Source: G942493375 sp942493375 (GTDB lineage: Bacteria > Armatimonadota > UBA5829). From it: a stretch of DNA of 64,000 nucleotides. The stretch spans positions 5,952,001 through 6,016,000 of the forward strand of contig OW818698.1 in the NCBI GenBank assembly GCA_942493375.1, in the 5' to 3' direction. Under the pieces are notes generated by a model. That model saw nothing but the letters and a program-made list of their open reading frames with translations. It made no database searches and had not been told where the DNA came from. This document shows positions 27,283-35,406 of the stretch, piece by piece; within the stretch, counting starts at the first letter, position 1, and each line of letters starts with the position of its first letter. The translations under genes and the position numbers were made by a program.

Positions 27283-27306
27283 GTAAGAAATGCTTACTTT
27301 ATTATA
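27283..27306 (-). promoter_or_regulatory. Promoter -10 box and palindromic operator of the toxin-antitoxin pair
   Basis: On the minus strand TATAAT (27306-27301) is followed four bases later by the inverted repeat GTAAGCATTTCTTAC (27297-27283), then CGGAGG and the antitoxin start. A repressor bound here would block the promoter. The -35 box is not clear: TTGTCA at 27324-27319 would leave only a 12-base spacer. Confidence 0.5.
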
Positions 27307-27335
27307 CCACTGCTATGATGACAATAATCACATAA

Positions 27336-28511
27336 TCATATTTCCCTCGCCATCTCTACCCAGCGTTTTGTTCTTTCTATATCATCTTTGAACGACTGCG
27401 AAGGATTTCGGTAGGCTGTCAGGCGGAGGGTGTAGGCGGTTACTTCGGAATCGTTATACATCTGCTTGATATCCTGGAAGAGCTGGTGGAGAGATTGGTC
27501 GGAGGCGGCTACTCCTTCGTCCTGGGGTTTTACGTGGTGTTCTATGGCTGCATGGTTTCCTATTGTTTTGGCGATTTGCTTGTGGTCGCTGAAAGGGCCG
27601 GAGCTGACTAAGTCTACGTTTTCTAGTTCGATTACTTTGGACATATAGGGTTCGGCTGGTCCGCAGCAGTGCCAGTAGGAGATTCCATTGTGGAAGTCCG
27701 CGAGGCGTTTTTCAGCTGGAAATATGAACTGGTTGTAGATATCCGGAGACACATTTGGCACGCAGACATCATCATCGAGTATCTCACCTTTAGCTATAGG
27801 TTCACCGAGGTAGTTTGCTCTTTCTTTTGTCCAGGCGATTCTTGCTTCTGCAATATACATCAGTAGTGAAGCAATGAAATCCGGGTTTGTATAGAAAGAC
27901 ATTGCTGTGTTTTCAAACCCGAACAGATAGTTGCAAGTCATCATCGGGCCATTGCCCCAGTTCTGGAATACCGGTTCCAGACCTGTTCCATTCAGCATCA
28001 TCTTGAGTTCTTCGTAAAATTGTATGGCTAATGGCATGAGTCCACCGGATGCGAATGTGGGGCAGGGGAGATTATTCAGTGGTTGGTCTTCAAGTATTGG
28101 GGGTTGGGATCTGTCTACCCAGGGATCTCTGGTTTTGCTGTAGCACATAGGCATCCCGAATAGCGTAGCCTCAAATCCTTCACCCAGCCAGATTGGGATT
28201 TGAGTGTCGTAGTATCCATCATCTTCAAAAGTCTCGAAGTGGAATATCTTGGATTTTAGCCACCATTCCAGAAAGTATGCAGGCTCACTGTAATACCGTC
28301 CGACATCCATTCCGGTCATTTCCTGCGTAATATCTGTCCCGAGCCAGACGACAATTGGCGCTGCTCCTAACTCCTTGTAGGGTTTTGGGCACCCACGCCA
28401 CTTGTCCAGGACAGTTGAGCGGTGCTGACTCCACATGTTTTTTGCAGCCGTATTCCGGGGTGAAGCTGTTATTTTAAGATATTTATCTATGAGCCTTTGA
28501 ATCTGATGCAA
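27336..28511 (-). CDS. URO-D family methyltransferase-like protein
   Basis: The 391-residue protein resembles the uroporphyrinogen decarboxylase superfamily as found in MtaA/MtbA/CmuA-type corrinoid methyltransferases. Supporting features are the conserved APIVVWLGTDIT barrel strand, the DDDVCVPNVSPDIYNQFIFP segment and YWHCCGPAEPYM. The last could supply part of a zinc site for methyl-group binding, but the third cysteine usual in MtaA-type proteins is not seen downstream. It starts at TTG 28511, directly after the TAG stop of the MttB-like gene and in the same frame; GGAGAG in the end of that gene is the ribosome binding site. Such proteins often pass methyl groups between a corrinoid protein and a thiol or tetrahydrofolate. 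It is unlikely to be the heme-pathway enzyme. Confidence 0.75.
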   Translation of the reverse strand: MHQIQRLIDKYLKITASPRNTAAKNMWSQHRSTVLDKWRGCPKPYKELGAAPIVVWLGTDITQEMTGMDVGRYYSEPAYFLEWWLKSKIFHFETFEDDGYYDTQIPIWLGEGFEATLFGMPMCYSKTRDPWVDRSQPPILEDQPLNNLPCPTFASGGLMPLAIQFYEELKMMLNGTGLEPVFQNWGNGPMMTCNYLFGFENTAMSFYTNPDFIASLLMYIAEARIAWTKERANYLGEPIAKGEILDDDVCVPNVSPDIYNQFIFPAEKRLADFHNGISYWHCCGPAEPYMSKVIELENVDLVSSGPFSDHKQIAKTIGNHAAIEHHVKPQDEGVAASDQSLHQLFQDIKQMYNDSEVTAYTLRLTAYRNPSQSFKDDIERTKRWVEMAREI

Positions 28512-30011
28512 CTAGAGACTCTCCATCCTGTTTTTTGCACTAGCGACTATCCTGTCGATCTCACGGGATTTATCTTCCGGCAGGACATATGGGGTAGTTT
28601 GTTCAATAACCTGCAGGGCTCGTTCGTGCGCAGTATTAACCATATCAGGCACTTCCGAAGGATCCTTGCTCTTCGATCGGGAGAAAATCTGCGGTACCCA
28701 GACTTTTTCTCTGAAATTTGAGACGGTGTGGTCCGTATCCATAAAGAACCCACCTATCCCACGCTCTCTCACAAGGTCCACTGCATTATTCAGATCATTT
28801 TTATCGAACAGTCCCATGAAATGGTTTTGTCCCGCGCCGATATCCAGATCGATGAAAAGCTGTTCCATAGAGAAAATGTTGCCTGCTGCCAGAATACCAG
28901 CCGGGTAATTACTTTCCCCGCACATTGCAGCAATGGTTGATTTGTAAGTTCGCTCGTATGCTGCTGCCGTCCCGGGGATACAGGCGTCGATAAATCCTAC
29001 ACCCGTGCCGCATCTCAAGCCAAGGGATCGGAATACCTGAGCTACTGCGAGATCGACTGCGATAGCTTCGGGAGCTGAGAAGCAGGGATTGCCGGTCCTG
29101 GGTTCTATTGCTCCGGAAACCACACTGCATTCCAGAGGGCAGTCCGGATTGATGGCCTTTACACCGGTCCATACTCCAAGTATCTCAGCTATACCAGTAG
29201 CTGCACTGGCAAAGACTGTGATTGGTGCAGTTACTCCCAACAGAGGCATCGGCAGTATGTAGACCGGTAGCCCTTTGGCTGCAAGTGCTTCGATAACCTC
29301 TCCTTCCGGTTTCGATAGCTGCAGCGGAGGCATCGTATCGTTGATGTTAATAAAGACTGGATGGCTTTTATACCCATCAGATCCATCTCTTACTACTTCC
29401 CCCATAGCTACCAGGTATTCGAGTTGCCACGGGCTGATCAGAGCGGAGGCCCCTGGTTTTGAGGAGTGTTTGGCAATTGTCGCTGCACCCAGAATAGGCA
29501 TAAGCTGAGGCGGAGTATTGTTGCCATTCTTATCGATGACGCAGTGCACGCCGTTTCCAGCCGAGATAATCTGAGGGATTCCTTCGGCTAAATGCAGCAT
29601 CCTGATCAAATCGTCTTCTGTCGAATAACGGACTGAATCGGTTTTGTAATCATAGAACAGCGGACATCCACCACCGAGACTCACTTGAAAATCCGGAGCT
29701 GTCTTCATAAAAGGAGTATGCCAGCTGAATGTAATTGTTCCCTCAGCTGAGGCTGTGTCTCCTGAGCAGCGTTCCCTTCTTGCTGAATCCTCAGACACTG
29801 CACGGCTAATGGTTTCCTCGATCAGCCTGGCTGGATACTGGACGATTTGAGTAGATTCATCAACACAGGCTCCTGAAAGTGAGAGTGCTTTTCTGAGCTT
29901 TTCAGACTCAATTCGCATGCCGGGGTCTTCGAGCAGCTCCATTGCACATCTTAGCAGGGAATGCATTTCATCCTCTGTCATTAAGGTTGTGAATATATTA
30001 AGTGGTTTCAA
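28512..30011 (-). CDS. MttB-superfamily (COG5598) methyltransferase, non-pyrrolysine
   Basis: The 499-residue protein has the length and pattern of trimethylamine methyltransferase MttB and its pyrrolysine-free relatives, which demethylate glycine betaine, proline betaine or carnitine. Visible family segments include LLEDPGMRIE near residue 27, the GNGVHCVID and SALISPWQLEYL strands, NPDCPLECSVVSG, and the C-terminal DLDIGAGQNHF. There is no in-frame TAG within the gene, so no pyrrolysine is needed. The substrate is unknown. It starts at TTG 30011 with GGAG nine bases upstream. The neighbouring isomerase, kinase, dehydrogenase and aminotransferase suggest the methylated substrate is connected with a sugar or amino sugar. 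A corrinoid partner protein (MttC-type) is not visible in this window. Confidence 0.82.
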   Translation of the reverse strand: MKPLNIFTTLMTEDEMHSLLRCAMELLEDPGMRIESEKLRKALSLSGACVDESTQIVQYPARLIEETISRAVSEDSARRERCSGDTASAEGTITFSWHTPFMKTAPDFQVSLGGGCPLFYDYKTDSVRYSTEDDLIRMLHLAEGIPQIISAGNGVHCVIDKNGNNTPPQLMPILGAATIAKHSSKPGASALISPWQLEYLVAMGEVVRDGSDGYKSHPVFININDTMPPLQLSKPEGEVIEALAAKGLPVYILPMPLLGVTAPITVFASAATGIAEILGVWTGVKAINPDCPLECSVVSGAIEPRTGNPCFSAPEAIAVDLAVAQVFRSLGLRCGTGVGFIDACIPGTAAAYERTYKSTIAAMCGESNYPAGILAAGNIFSMEQLFIDLDIGAGQNHFMGLFDKNDLNNAVDLVRERGIGGFFMDTDHTVSNFREKVWVPQIFSRSKSKDPSEVPDMVNTAHERALQVIEQTTPYVLPEDKSREIDRIVASAKNRMESL

Positions 30012-30067
30012 GAGTTTGATCTCCGCAATAATTTCCAGTCATCTGCACTGTAATGTTGATCTTTAGC

Positions 30068-30153
30068 CGATTTTAATTTTTGACAAGATTAACAAGATTG
30101 ACAAGAATGGATCGCATAATCGTGTTAATCCCAAAATCTTATTAATTTTGTTC
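30068..30153. repeat. Imperfect inverted repeat between isomerase and MttB genes
   Basis: Words such as TTGACAAGATTAACAAGATT and AAAATCTTATTAATTTTGTT face each other across about 45 bases, overlapping the 3' end of the isomerase gene. A related word, AAAATCTTGTTAATCCTGTC, occurs at 43330. It may reduce read-through inside the operon. Confidence 0.45.
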
Positions 30154-31561
30154 AGACTTTCCTAAATTCTACTCCCATGTATTTGCACGCTTTTTCCAGG
30201 ACTGGCAGGTGGTCTCCGTAGCTTATGGCGAAGTGGTGGAAGCCTCCCAGGCGGCAGAATTTGTCGTAGGCTTCGAAGAAGTCGGCGTCTTTGAAGCGGA
30301 AGTACATCTGCACTGTTGCGGTGGGGCGAAGTGTCTGTTCGAGTGATTCTCCCAGACCCGCGACCATTATCCATTTGCCATCGATATAGGTTAAGCAGGC
30401 ATATGTTACATCACCTGGCTTCATCAAGTATTCATAAGAAACTCCACATCCTCTGGCACCCGGGTAGCACGGATGGGCTTTGGCGCTGACTTTTGAACCT
30501 TTGGCAGCATCCAGAAGATTACCCTGTCCGCAGTGGGAGAGCATTGCGTAACCATTTTCATAGTCCTGAGTGTAGAACTCCAGGAATGTTACGTCATTTG
30601 CTATATTCTGAAGCATGAGGGCAGCGAGAGCTGTGTGGACATCGCATTCACATGTAACCGGAATGCCCTGTTCAGTAAGAATTGTGTTTGCATGGCAGGG
30701 GACAGTTCCTATGCGATCATCAGCAACCAGAAGCTGGCAGAGTCCGGCGATTGCACTGAGACTGTCCTTCTCTACTATCTTTTGGATGGCAACCGAGAGC
30801 TGGGCTGATGCACATATCTCATCTTCCGCGATACCATCAGGTGTGCATCGGCTCTTTACTAACTGAGTCTCTGCCTGTGTGGCTTCTTTCGATACTTCTG
30901 CAAAAGCTGCTGCAATGGCGTTAATTTTCATCGGGACAAGCGTGGTTCCGAACTTGCCGGGTATCAGGGACTCATCCGCAGAGATCGCAGAAATGCCGGG
31001 GTAGCTTCTCCCGAGGACACCTATCCTGGCAGTCCTGAGGAACTTGCACACTGCGGATGCTTTGATAAGGTTGCCCAGTTTATAGTATAAGTTTTCATCA
31101 TCAATCCCACCGCTGACCAGTTCGTAGTCCAGACCATTTTTGATAAGGACATTGGTCATAGTAGGTATGCAGGCAACGGCGTTGTTTTCCATTGTCTGTC
31201 CGAAATCGCAGTCGTCGGCAATGGTTGTCCGGGGGGCTGTGTTGAGTATAACAAGTGGGGCTGACTGGCCACTTGCGAGTGCGAGCATCACAGTATCAAG
31301 TGTATAGTTGATGGGCCAGACAAGCATAATGTCAGCACCCGATGTTCTGATCCACTCCCGGACTTCGACAGCCTCAGCTTCATCTCCGACGATCCCATAA
31401 TTATGGACATTGGCGTATTCACTGAGTCTATCCGTGATTCCCTGAATCAGGGGCGAGTAGAGGGACATATCTCTGACTTCTTCAACATCCAGAACAGCAT
31501 CAAATCCGCTCATAGTTGTCTGCACGAATGCCAGTTTGGGTTTAGTATATTGTGTTGTCAT
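30152..31561 (-). CDS. L-fucose/L-arabinose isomerase-like protein
   Basis: The 469-residue protein fits the FucI/AraA-type isomerase superfamily. The N-terminal Rossmann-like region includes IRTSGADIMLVWPINYTLD, a central domain includes RTARIGVLGRSYPG, and the C-terminal part contains the likely metal-site ECDVHTALAALML followed by EFYTQDYENG and HCGQGN. Enzymes of this group convert an aldose to the ketose with Mn2+, in the cytoplasm. The exact sugar is unknown; some relatives have no isomerase activity. AGGAG lies eight bases before ATG 31561. It lies between the sugar kinase and the MttB-like gene in what looks like one operon. Confidence 0.75.
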   Translation of the reverse strand: MTTQYTKPKLAFVQTTMSGFDAVLDVEEVRDMSLYSPLIQGITDRLSEYANVHNYGIVGDEAEAVEVREWIRTSGADIMLVWPINYTLDTVMLALASGQSAPLVILNTAPRTTIADDCDFGQTMENNAVACIPTMTNVLIKNGLDYELVSGGIDDENLYYKLGNLIKASAVCKFLRTARIGVLGRSYPGISAISADESLIPGKFGTTLVPMKINAIAAAFAEVSKEATQAETQLVKSRCTPDGIAEDEICASAQLSVAIQKIVEKDSLSAIAGLCQLLVADDRIGTVPCHANTILTEQGIPVTCECDVHTALAALMLQNIANDVTFLEFYTQDYENGYAMLSHCGQGNLLDAAKGSKVSAKAHPCYPGARGCGVSYEYLMKPGDVTYACLTYIDGKWIMVAGLGESLEQTLRPTATVQMYFRFKDADFFEAYDKFCRLGGFHHFAISYGDHLPVLEKACKYMGVEFRKV

Positions 31562-31646
31562 TTATATCACTCCTGTTGGTTATATAGAGCTCTGTCTGTA
31601 TTTTGATATCTGGGATTCAGGCAGGCTGGAAGCCTGCACCACAATA

Positions 31647-33167
31647 TTAGAAATGTCCTTTTAGCGCTTGGTAGATTTCCTGGTATTTTCTGAATCCTGT
31701 TTCGTAGATCGCACGGTTGGCTGGATTGGGATTGTATGTATCTTTGAATTTGATGAACCTTGAACTGCAGGTGCTTTCAAATGACGGGTATGCGCCAATT
31801 CCTACTCCGGCTATCAGTGCGGCTCCCAGGGATGCGGTGTCCGGTATGTCCATTGTGGTTACCGGGATCCCGCAGACATCGGCTTTGATCTGGTTCCAGA
31901 GCGGACTCTTAGATCCGCCGCCGGCACTCCGCAGGCAGTCAGCTGCAATTCCGGCATCTCTCATTTTCTCTATGTTTGCACGTATCTGGTAAGCAATGGA
32001 CTCCAATACTGCCCTGATGAAATGTGCTTTGGTATGCCCTGCGTTGATTCCGAAGAAGACTCCCCTGGCGCTGGAATCCATTTCCGGGAATGCTGCCCCT
32101 ACAAGGTGAGGTAGCAGAAGCAGTCCTTCGCTGCCCGGGATGATTTCAGCTGCCTGAGCAGTCATCAATTCGAATACACTGCAATTCTTTTCAGCTGCTT
32201 CAATAGACTCCCCAGCACCGAACTGACTGGTGAACCACTCCAGAACAAGCCCTCCATTGGCTGACCATGGCATCAGGAACCAGTTACCTACTGCAGCATG
32301 GTAGTAAACAGGTAACCCGGTTTTGAGATATATGTCCAGGCTGCCGGATCCGGTGGCTCCAAGGGCTAATGCAGTGCCTGTGGACTCGGTGACAATACCA
32401 GGCACAGAGTTTCCGGCTCCTACTGCTCCAACCATCTGGTCCATTGCACCAGCTACAACTACTGCGTGTTCTGAAAGTCCGGTCTGCTCTGCGGCTTCAT
32501 TGCTGACGTTGCCTATAACAGCGCCTGTTTCCAGAACCTCAGGCAGCATGTCTCGCTTAATATCAAGATACAACAGCATCGGACCGAACCAGTCTCTAGT
32601 CCTGATGTCGTAGTAGTATGAGTCTCCCGCGATTGTTATGTCGGTGACGAATCTTCCGGTGAGTTTGTATGCCAGGTAGTCTTCAGTCATTGCAAAGTAT
32701 CTTGCTTTTGCATACACCTCAGGTTGATGGCGCTTTATCCAGAGCATCTTTACGGCAGGCCAGTAGGCATCAAATGAAGGCTGGCCTGTAACCTGATACA
32801 TCAGCTGATCCCCAAATTGCTCCCGCAGTATCTCTGTTTCCTCTGTTGCGCGGACATCGTGCGCCTGTATTGTTTTGCGGACAGGCTTGAAGTTTTCATC
32901 CAAAGGTGCAAATGTCTCCCCCTGGACCGAAAAAGAGATAGCATCAATACGCTTGAGGTCGACACCTTTCTCGCTGGACAGTGTAGCAAGGAGAGTTTTG
33001 AGTGCCTCCCAGTAGGTGTCCATATTCCGTTCCAGGTGGTCGGGTTGGTCACCGATCCAGCTCTCGGTATATGCGAGACCTTCAGTCAAGATGAACCCGC
33101 TGTCTTCGTCGATCAGTGTGCATTTGAGTGCAGACGACCCTAAGTCAATCCCCAACAGGAGCGGCAT
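31647..33167 (-). CDS. FGGY-family carbohydrate kinase (xylulokinase-like)
   Basis: The 506-residue protein has both FGGY halves: the phosphate-binding LLLGIDLGSSALKCTLID at residues about 3-20, SFSVQGE and AHDVRATEE, and in the C-terminal half VVVAGAMDQMVGAVGAG, ESTGTALALG and SAGGGSKSPLWNQIKADV. It phosphorylates a ketose or polyol with ATP in the cytoplasm; xylulose is the nearest type but the substrate may differ. ATG 33167 is chosen because GGAGG is eight bases upstream; the TTG at 33182 overlaps that site. It starts 15 bases after the SDR stop, so it is in the same operon as the isomerase that would supply its ketose. Confidence 0.87.
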   Translation of the reverse strand: MPLLLGIDLGSSALKCTLIDEDSGFILTEGLAYTESWIGDQPDHLERNMDTYWEALKTLLATLSSEKGVDLKRIDAISFSVQGETFAPLDENFKPVRKTIQAHDVRATEETEILREQFGDQLMYQVTGQPSFDAYWPAVKMLWIKRHQPEVYAKARYFAMTEDYLAYKLTGRFVTDITIAGDSYYYDIRTRDWFGPMLLYLDIKRDMLPEVLETGAVIGNVSNEAAEQTGLSEHAVVVAGAMDQMVGAVGAGNSVPGIVTESTGTALALGATGSGSLDIYLKTGLPVYYHAAVGNWFLMPWSANGGLVLEWFTSQFGAGESIEAAEKNCSVFELMTAQAAEIIPGSEGLLLLPHLVGAAFPEMDSSARGVFFGINAGHTKAHFIRAVLESIAYQIRANIEKMRDAGIAADCLRSAGGGSKSPLWNQIKADVCGIPVTTMDIPDTASLGAALIAGVGIGAYPSFESTCSSRFIKFKDTYNPNPANRAIYETGFRKYQEIYQALKGHF

Positions 33168-33182
33168 GTGTGTAACCTCCAA

Positions 33183-33938
33183 CTATTTGCAAAACGTTCT
33201 CCCACCATCCACAAAGATTGACTGGGCTGTGATGAACCCGGCAAGATCAGATGACAGATATGCCACCAGATTGGCAACATCTTCCGGAGTGCCCAGATGC
33301 CTCAGCGGTGTCTCTTTGGCAAGAGCCTCTCTTTTCTGGGGATCGGGATGCCTTGAGCAGAGTAGATCGGTCTCAATCAGTGATGGGTGGATCATATTGA
33401 CCCTTATTCCATCAGGCCCCAACTCCCGCGCAAGGCCTCGCATAAGACCTTCCAGCCCAGATTTAGATGCGGCGTAGTGAACGCCGCCACCCGAGCCTGC
33501 AACAATTGCAGCGGAACCGATTAGTACGATTGATGCACATTTCGATTTACGCAGCCAGGGCAAGGCAGCTTTGACGCTGTTGAATGTGCCGGTAAGGTTG
33601 ATATCGAGTATACGGTTCCATTCGGCATAGTCCAGATCGTCTATTCCTGCCAGGCTTGTAGTTCCTGCACTTGTGACCAGTATGTCTATTCCACCGAATT
33701 TCTCAGCTAAACTTTCAACGGCACTTTGCAACTGTTGGATGTCTGTTACGTCTGCTGCAAGAGAGAGTGCATTTCCTCCATCTGAGATAATGCCGTCTGC
33801 GACGACCTGTGTGTTTCGCGGCCCGAGGACTCCGACGTTTGCCCCGGCTGTAGACAAGACTTCGCATGAACTCCGTCCAATTCCCCTTGCAGCGCCGGTG
33901 ACCAGGGCTGTTCTTTCAGTAAGATCAATATTTAGCAT
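33183..33938 (-). CDS. Short-chain dehydrogenase/reductase
   Basis: The 251-residue classical SDR has the NAD(P)-binding TGAARGIG at residues 14-21, and the catalytic residues S142, Y155 and K159 (GSAA, YAASK). The NAG-type stability motif is seen as TSAGTT at 89-94. It oxidises or reduces a hydroxyl or keto group, probably on a sugar, sugar alcohol or amino sugar intermediate. GAGGAG precedes ATG 33938 and overlaps the end of the aminotransferase gene, whose TAG stop is only two bases away, so translation is coupled. The aminotransferase/SDR pair suggests interconversion of keto, hydroxyl and amino groups on one intermediate. Confidence 0.88.
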   Translation of the reverse strand: MLNIDLTERTALVTGAARGIGRSSCEVLSTAGANVGVLGPRNTQVVADGIISDGGNALSLAADVTDIQQLQSAVESLAEKFGGIDILVTSAGTTSLAGIDDLDYAEWNRILDINLTGTFNSVKAALPWLRKSKCASIVLIGSAAIVAGSGGGVHYAASKSGLEGLMRGLARELGPDGIRVNMIHPSLIETDLLCSRHPDPQKREALAKETPLRHLGTPEDVANLVAYLSSDLAGFITAQSIFVDGGRTFCK

Positions 33939-33940
33939 AT

Positions 33941-35299
33941 CTAGCTCCTCAACACGGCATTGAGAGACTTTTCAAGCACAACTAATACCTCATCTGCTTC
34001 ACTTTCATTGATTATCAGTGGAGGCTTGATCTTGAGCAGGTTCTTACGGACACCGGCCAGTCCAAACAGCACGCCGCGAGGCATTGCATCGTTTCGAATA
34101 GCTGCAGTCTGTTCGTTGAGCGGTTCTTTGGTATCGGGGTCTTTTACAAACTCTACGCCTATGTGTAGCCCAACCTGCCGGATATCACCTATCTCAGGAT
34201 ACGATTTCTGAAGCTTGACCAGGCCTTCTTTGATCCGAGCGCCGATTTTATTGACGTTGTAAAGGATGTTGTCCCTCTGGATGATCTCAATCTGTGCGAG
34301 GGCGCCGATCTGTGCCAGGGACGAATTTGCGAACGTGTGAAGTTCTTCGGAATCTGGGGAGAACCCCTCGAAGCCGTCCTTCAGCACTGTCGACCCTAAC
34401 GGTAATCCACCGCCAATTGCCTTTCCGAACGCCATAACATCCGGAGTAACCCCATAGTGCTCTGCGGCAGTAACAGAACCGATGCGCATGTAGGTCTGTA
34501 TTTCATCAAATATCAGTGGTATGCTGTATTGGTCGCATATCCGGCGGACTTCTTTTACGTAGTCTTTGGGGCAGGGGATCTGACCGGCGCTGGCTTGTAT
34601 CGGTTCCATAATGAACCCGGCCGGGGGGCCATTGACTCCCTTTTGAATAGTGAGTTCCAGCATCTTTGCACACATAAGTCCGCATTCGCCCTGTTTCAGT
34701 CCAAAGTGGCAGCGGTAACAGTACGGATTAGGAACTCTGATAAAATTCTGTGTAAGCGGTAGAAACCTGCTACCTCCTACATATGAACCATTTGAAGCAG
34801 TCGAGACCCACGACGCTCCCATTGTACCCAGTGTGGTGCCGTGATATCCGTCCCACAGGGACATGAAATGGCTGGAACCGGGACGATTTTTGATCGCCAG
34901 TTTCATCCCCGCTTCCAATGCCAACCCACTACTGGGACAGAATGATACCCTGTTCATTCCGTCAGGCATAATGTCAGTCAGTATTTTAGCGAGATGGAGC
35001 CTGGGAAGTGTGTCGAATCCCTGGTGCACATGGGTCATCCGATGTGCCTGAGTGTTGATTGCATCCCACACTTCTTCATTGCAATAACCCAGGTAAAGTG
35101 CCCAGCTCTGGGAGGTGCAGTCGATATAGCCATTGCCATCTACATCCCATACTCTAACACCTTTACCGTGGCTCAATACCGGACCACCGCGTGTGCCTCC
35201 GCCAACCATCAATTTCTTTCTGTAATCTTCAATCATTTCAGTGGATATGGAGTCCATAGCTGAAAAGATAGTTTCAGCTGCGCTGCGGTTTGTGTCCAT
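33941..35299 (-). CDS. Class III (PLP) aminotransferase with cysteine-rich insert
   Basis: The 452-residue protein is a fold-type I, class III aminotransferase. The PLP lysine is predicted at K293 (AFGKAIGGGLP) and the pyridine-nitrogen aspartate at D265 (IFDEIQ). DGYHGTTLGTMGAS (residues 150-163) binds the phosphate. An insert, CYRCHFGLKQGECGLMC, holds C194, C197, C206 and C210 and could bind a metal. It is related to GabT, dialkylglycine decarboxylase and glutamate-1-semialdehyde aminomutase-like enzymes, so the reaction could be transamination or an amino shift on a sugar-derived substrate. ATG 35299 has GAGGAAATAATTAC upstream. The longer frame from 35341 would run through a palindromic repeat and is rejected. 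It is the first structural gene after the regulator. Confidence 0.85.
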   Translation of the reverse strand: MDTNRSAAETIFSAMDSISTEMIEDYRKKLMVGGGTRGGPVLSHGKGVRVWDVDGNGYIDCTSQSWALYLGYCNEEVWDAINTQAHRMTHVHQGFDTLPRLHLAKILTDIMPDGMNRVSFCPSSGLALEAGMKLAIKNRPGSSHFMSLWDGYHGTTLGTMGASWVSTASNGSYVGGSRFLPLTQNFIRVPNPYCYRCHFGLKQGECGLMCAKMLELTIQKGVNGPPAGFIMEPIQASAGQIPCPKDYVKEVRRICDQYSIPLIFDEIQTYMRIGSVTAAEHYGVTPDVMAFGKAIGGGLPLGSTVLKDGFEGFSPDSEELHTFANSSLAQIGALAQIEIIQRDNILYNVNKIGARIKEGLVKLQKSYPEIGDIRQVGLHIGVEFVKDPDTKEPLNEQTAAIRNDAMPRGVLFGLAGVRKNLLKIKPPLIINESEADEVLVVLEKSLNAVLRS

Positions 35300-35312
35300 G
35301 TAATTATTTCCT

Positions 35313-35393
35313 CTAGCGCGCATTATTCGTGATTGACTCACTTTCGCCCCTACTGCCGGTCGAAAGCAGAGTCTGGTGAATAATGCGCGCTGG
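35313..35393. repeat. Palindromic repeat element, family R4, copy 1
   Basis: The arms CTAGCGCGCATTATTCGTGA and GGTGAATAATGCGCGCTGG, plus inner ACTCACTTTCG / CGAAAGCAGAGT, form an 81-base imperfect palindrome around CCCCTACTGCCGGT. The second copy is at 41733-41812. It lies in the 107-base gap between the regulator and the aminotransferase, just before that gene's ribosome binding site. Confidence 0.85.
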
Positions 35394-35406
35394 TCAATTA
35401 TTGCTG

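Noticed and set aside
27336..28511. HemE, the heme-pathway uroporphyrinogen decarboxylase
   Set aside because: The sequence lacks the usual N-terminal substrate-binding RPVWxMRQAG-type motif of HemE and sits beside an MttB homologue, which fits the methyltransferase branch.
28512..30011. Pyrrolysine-containing trimethylamine methyltransferase MttB
   Set aside because: There is no in-frame TAG at the usual internal position; the only TAG is the terminal codon followed by a well-supported start.
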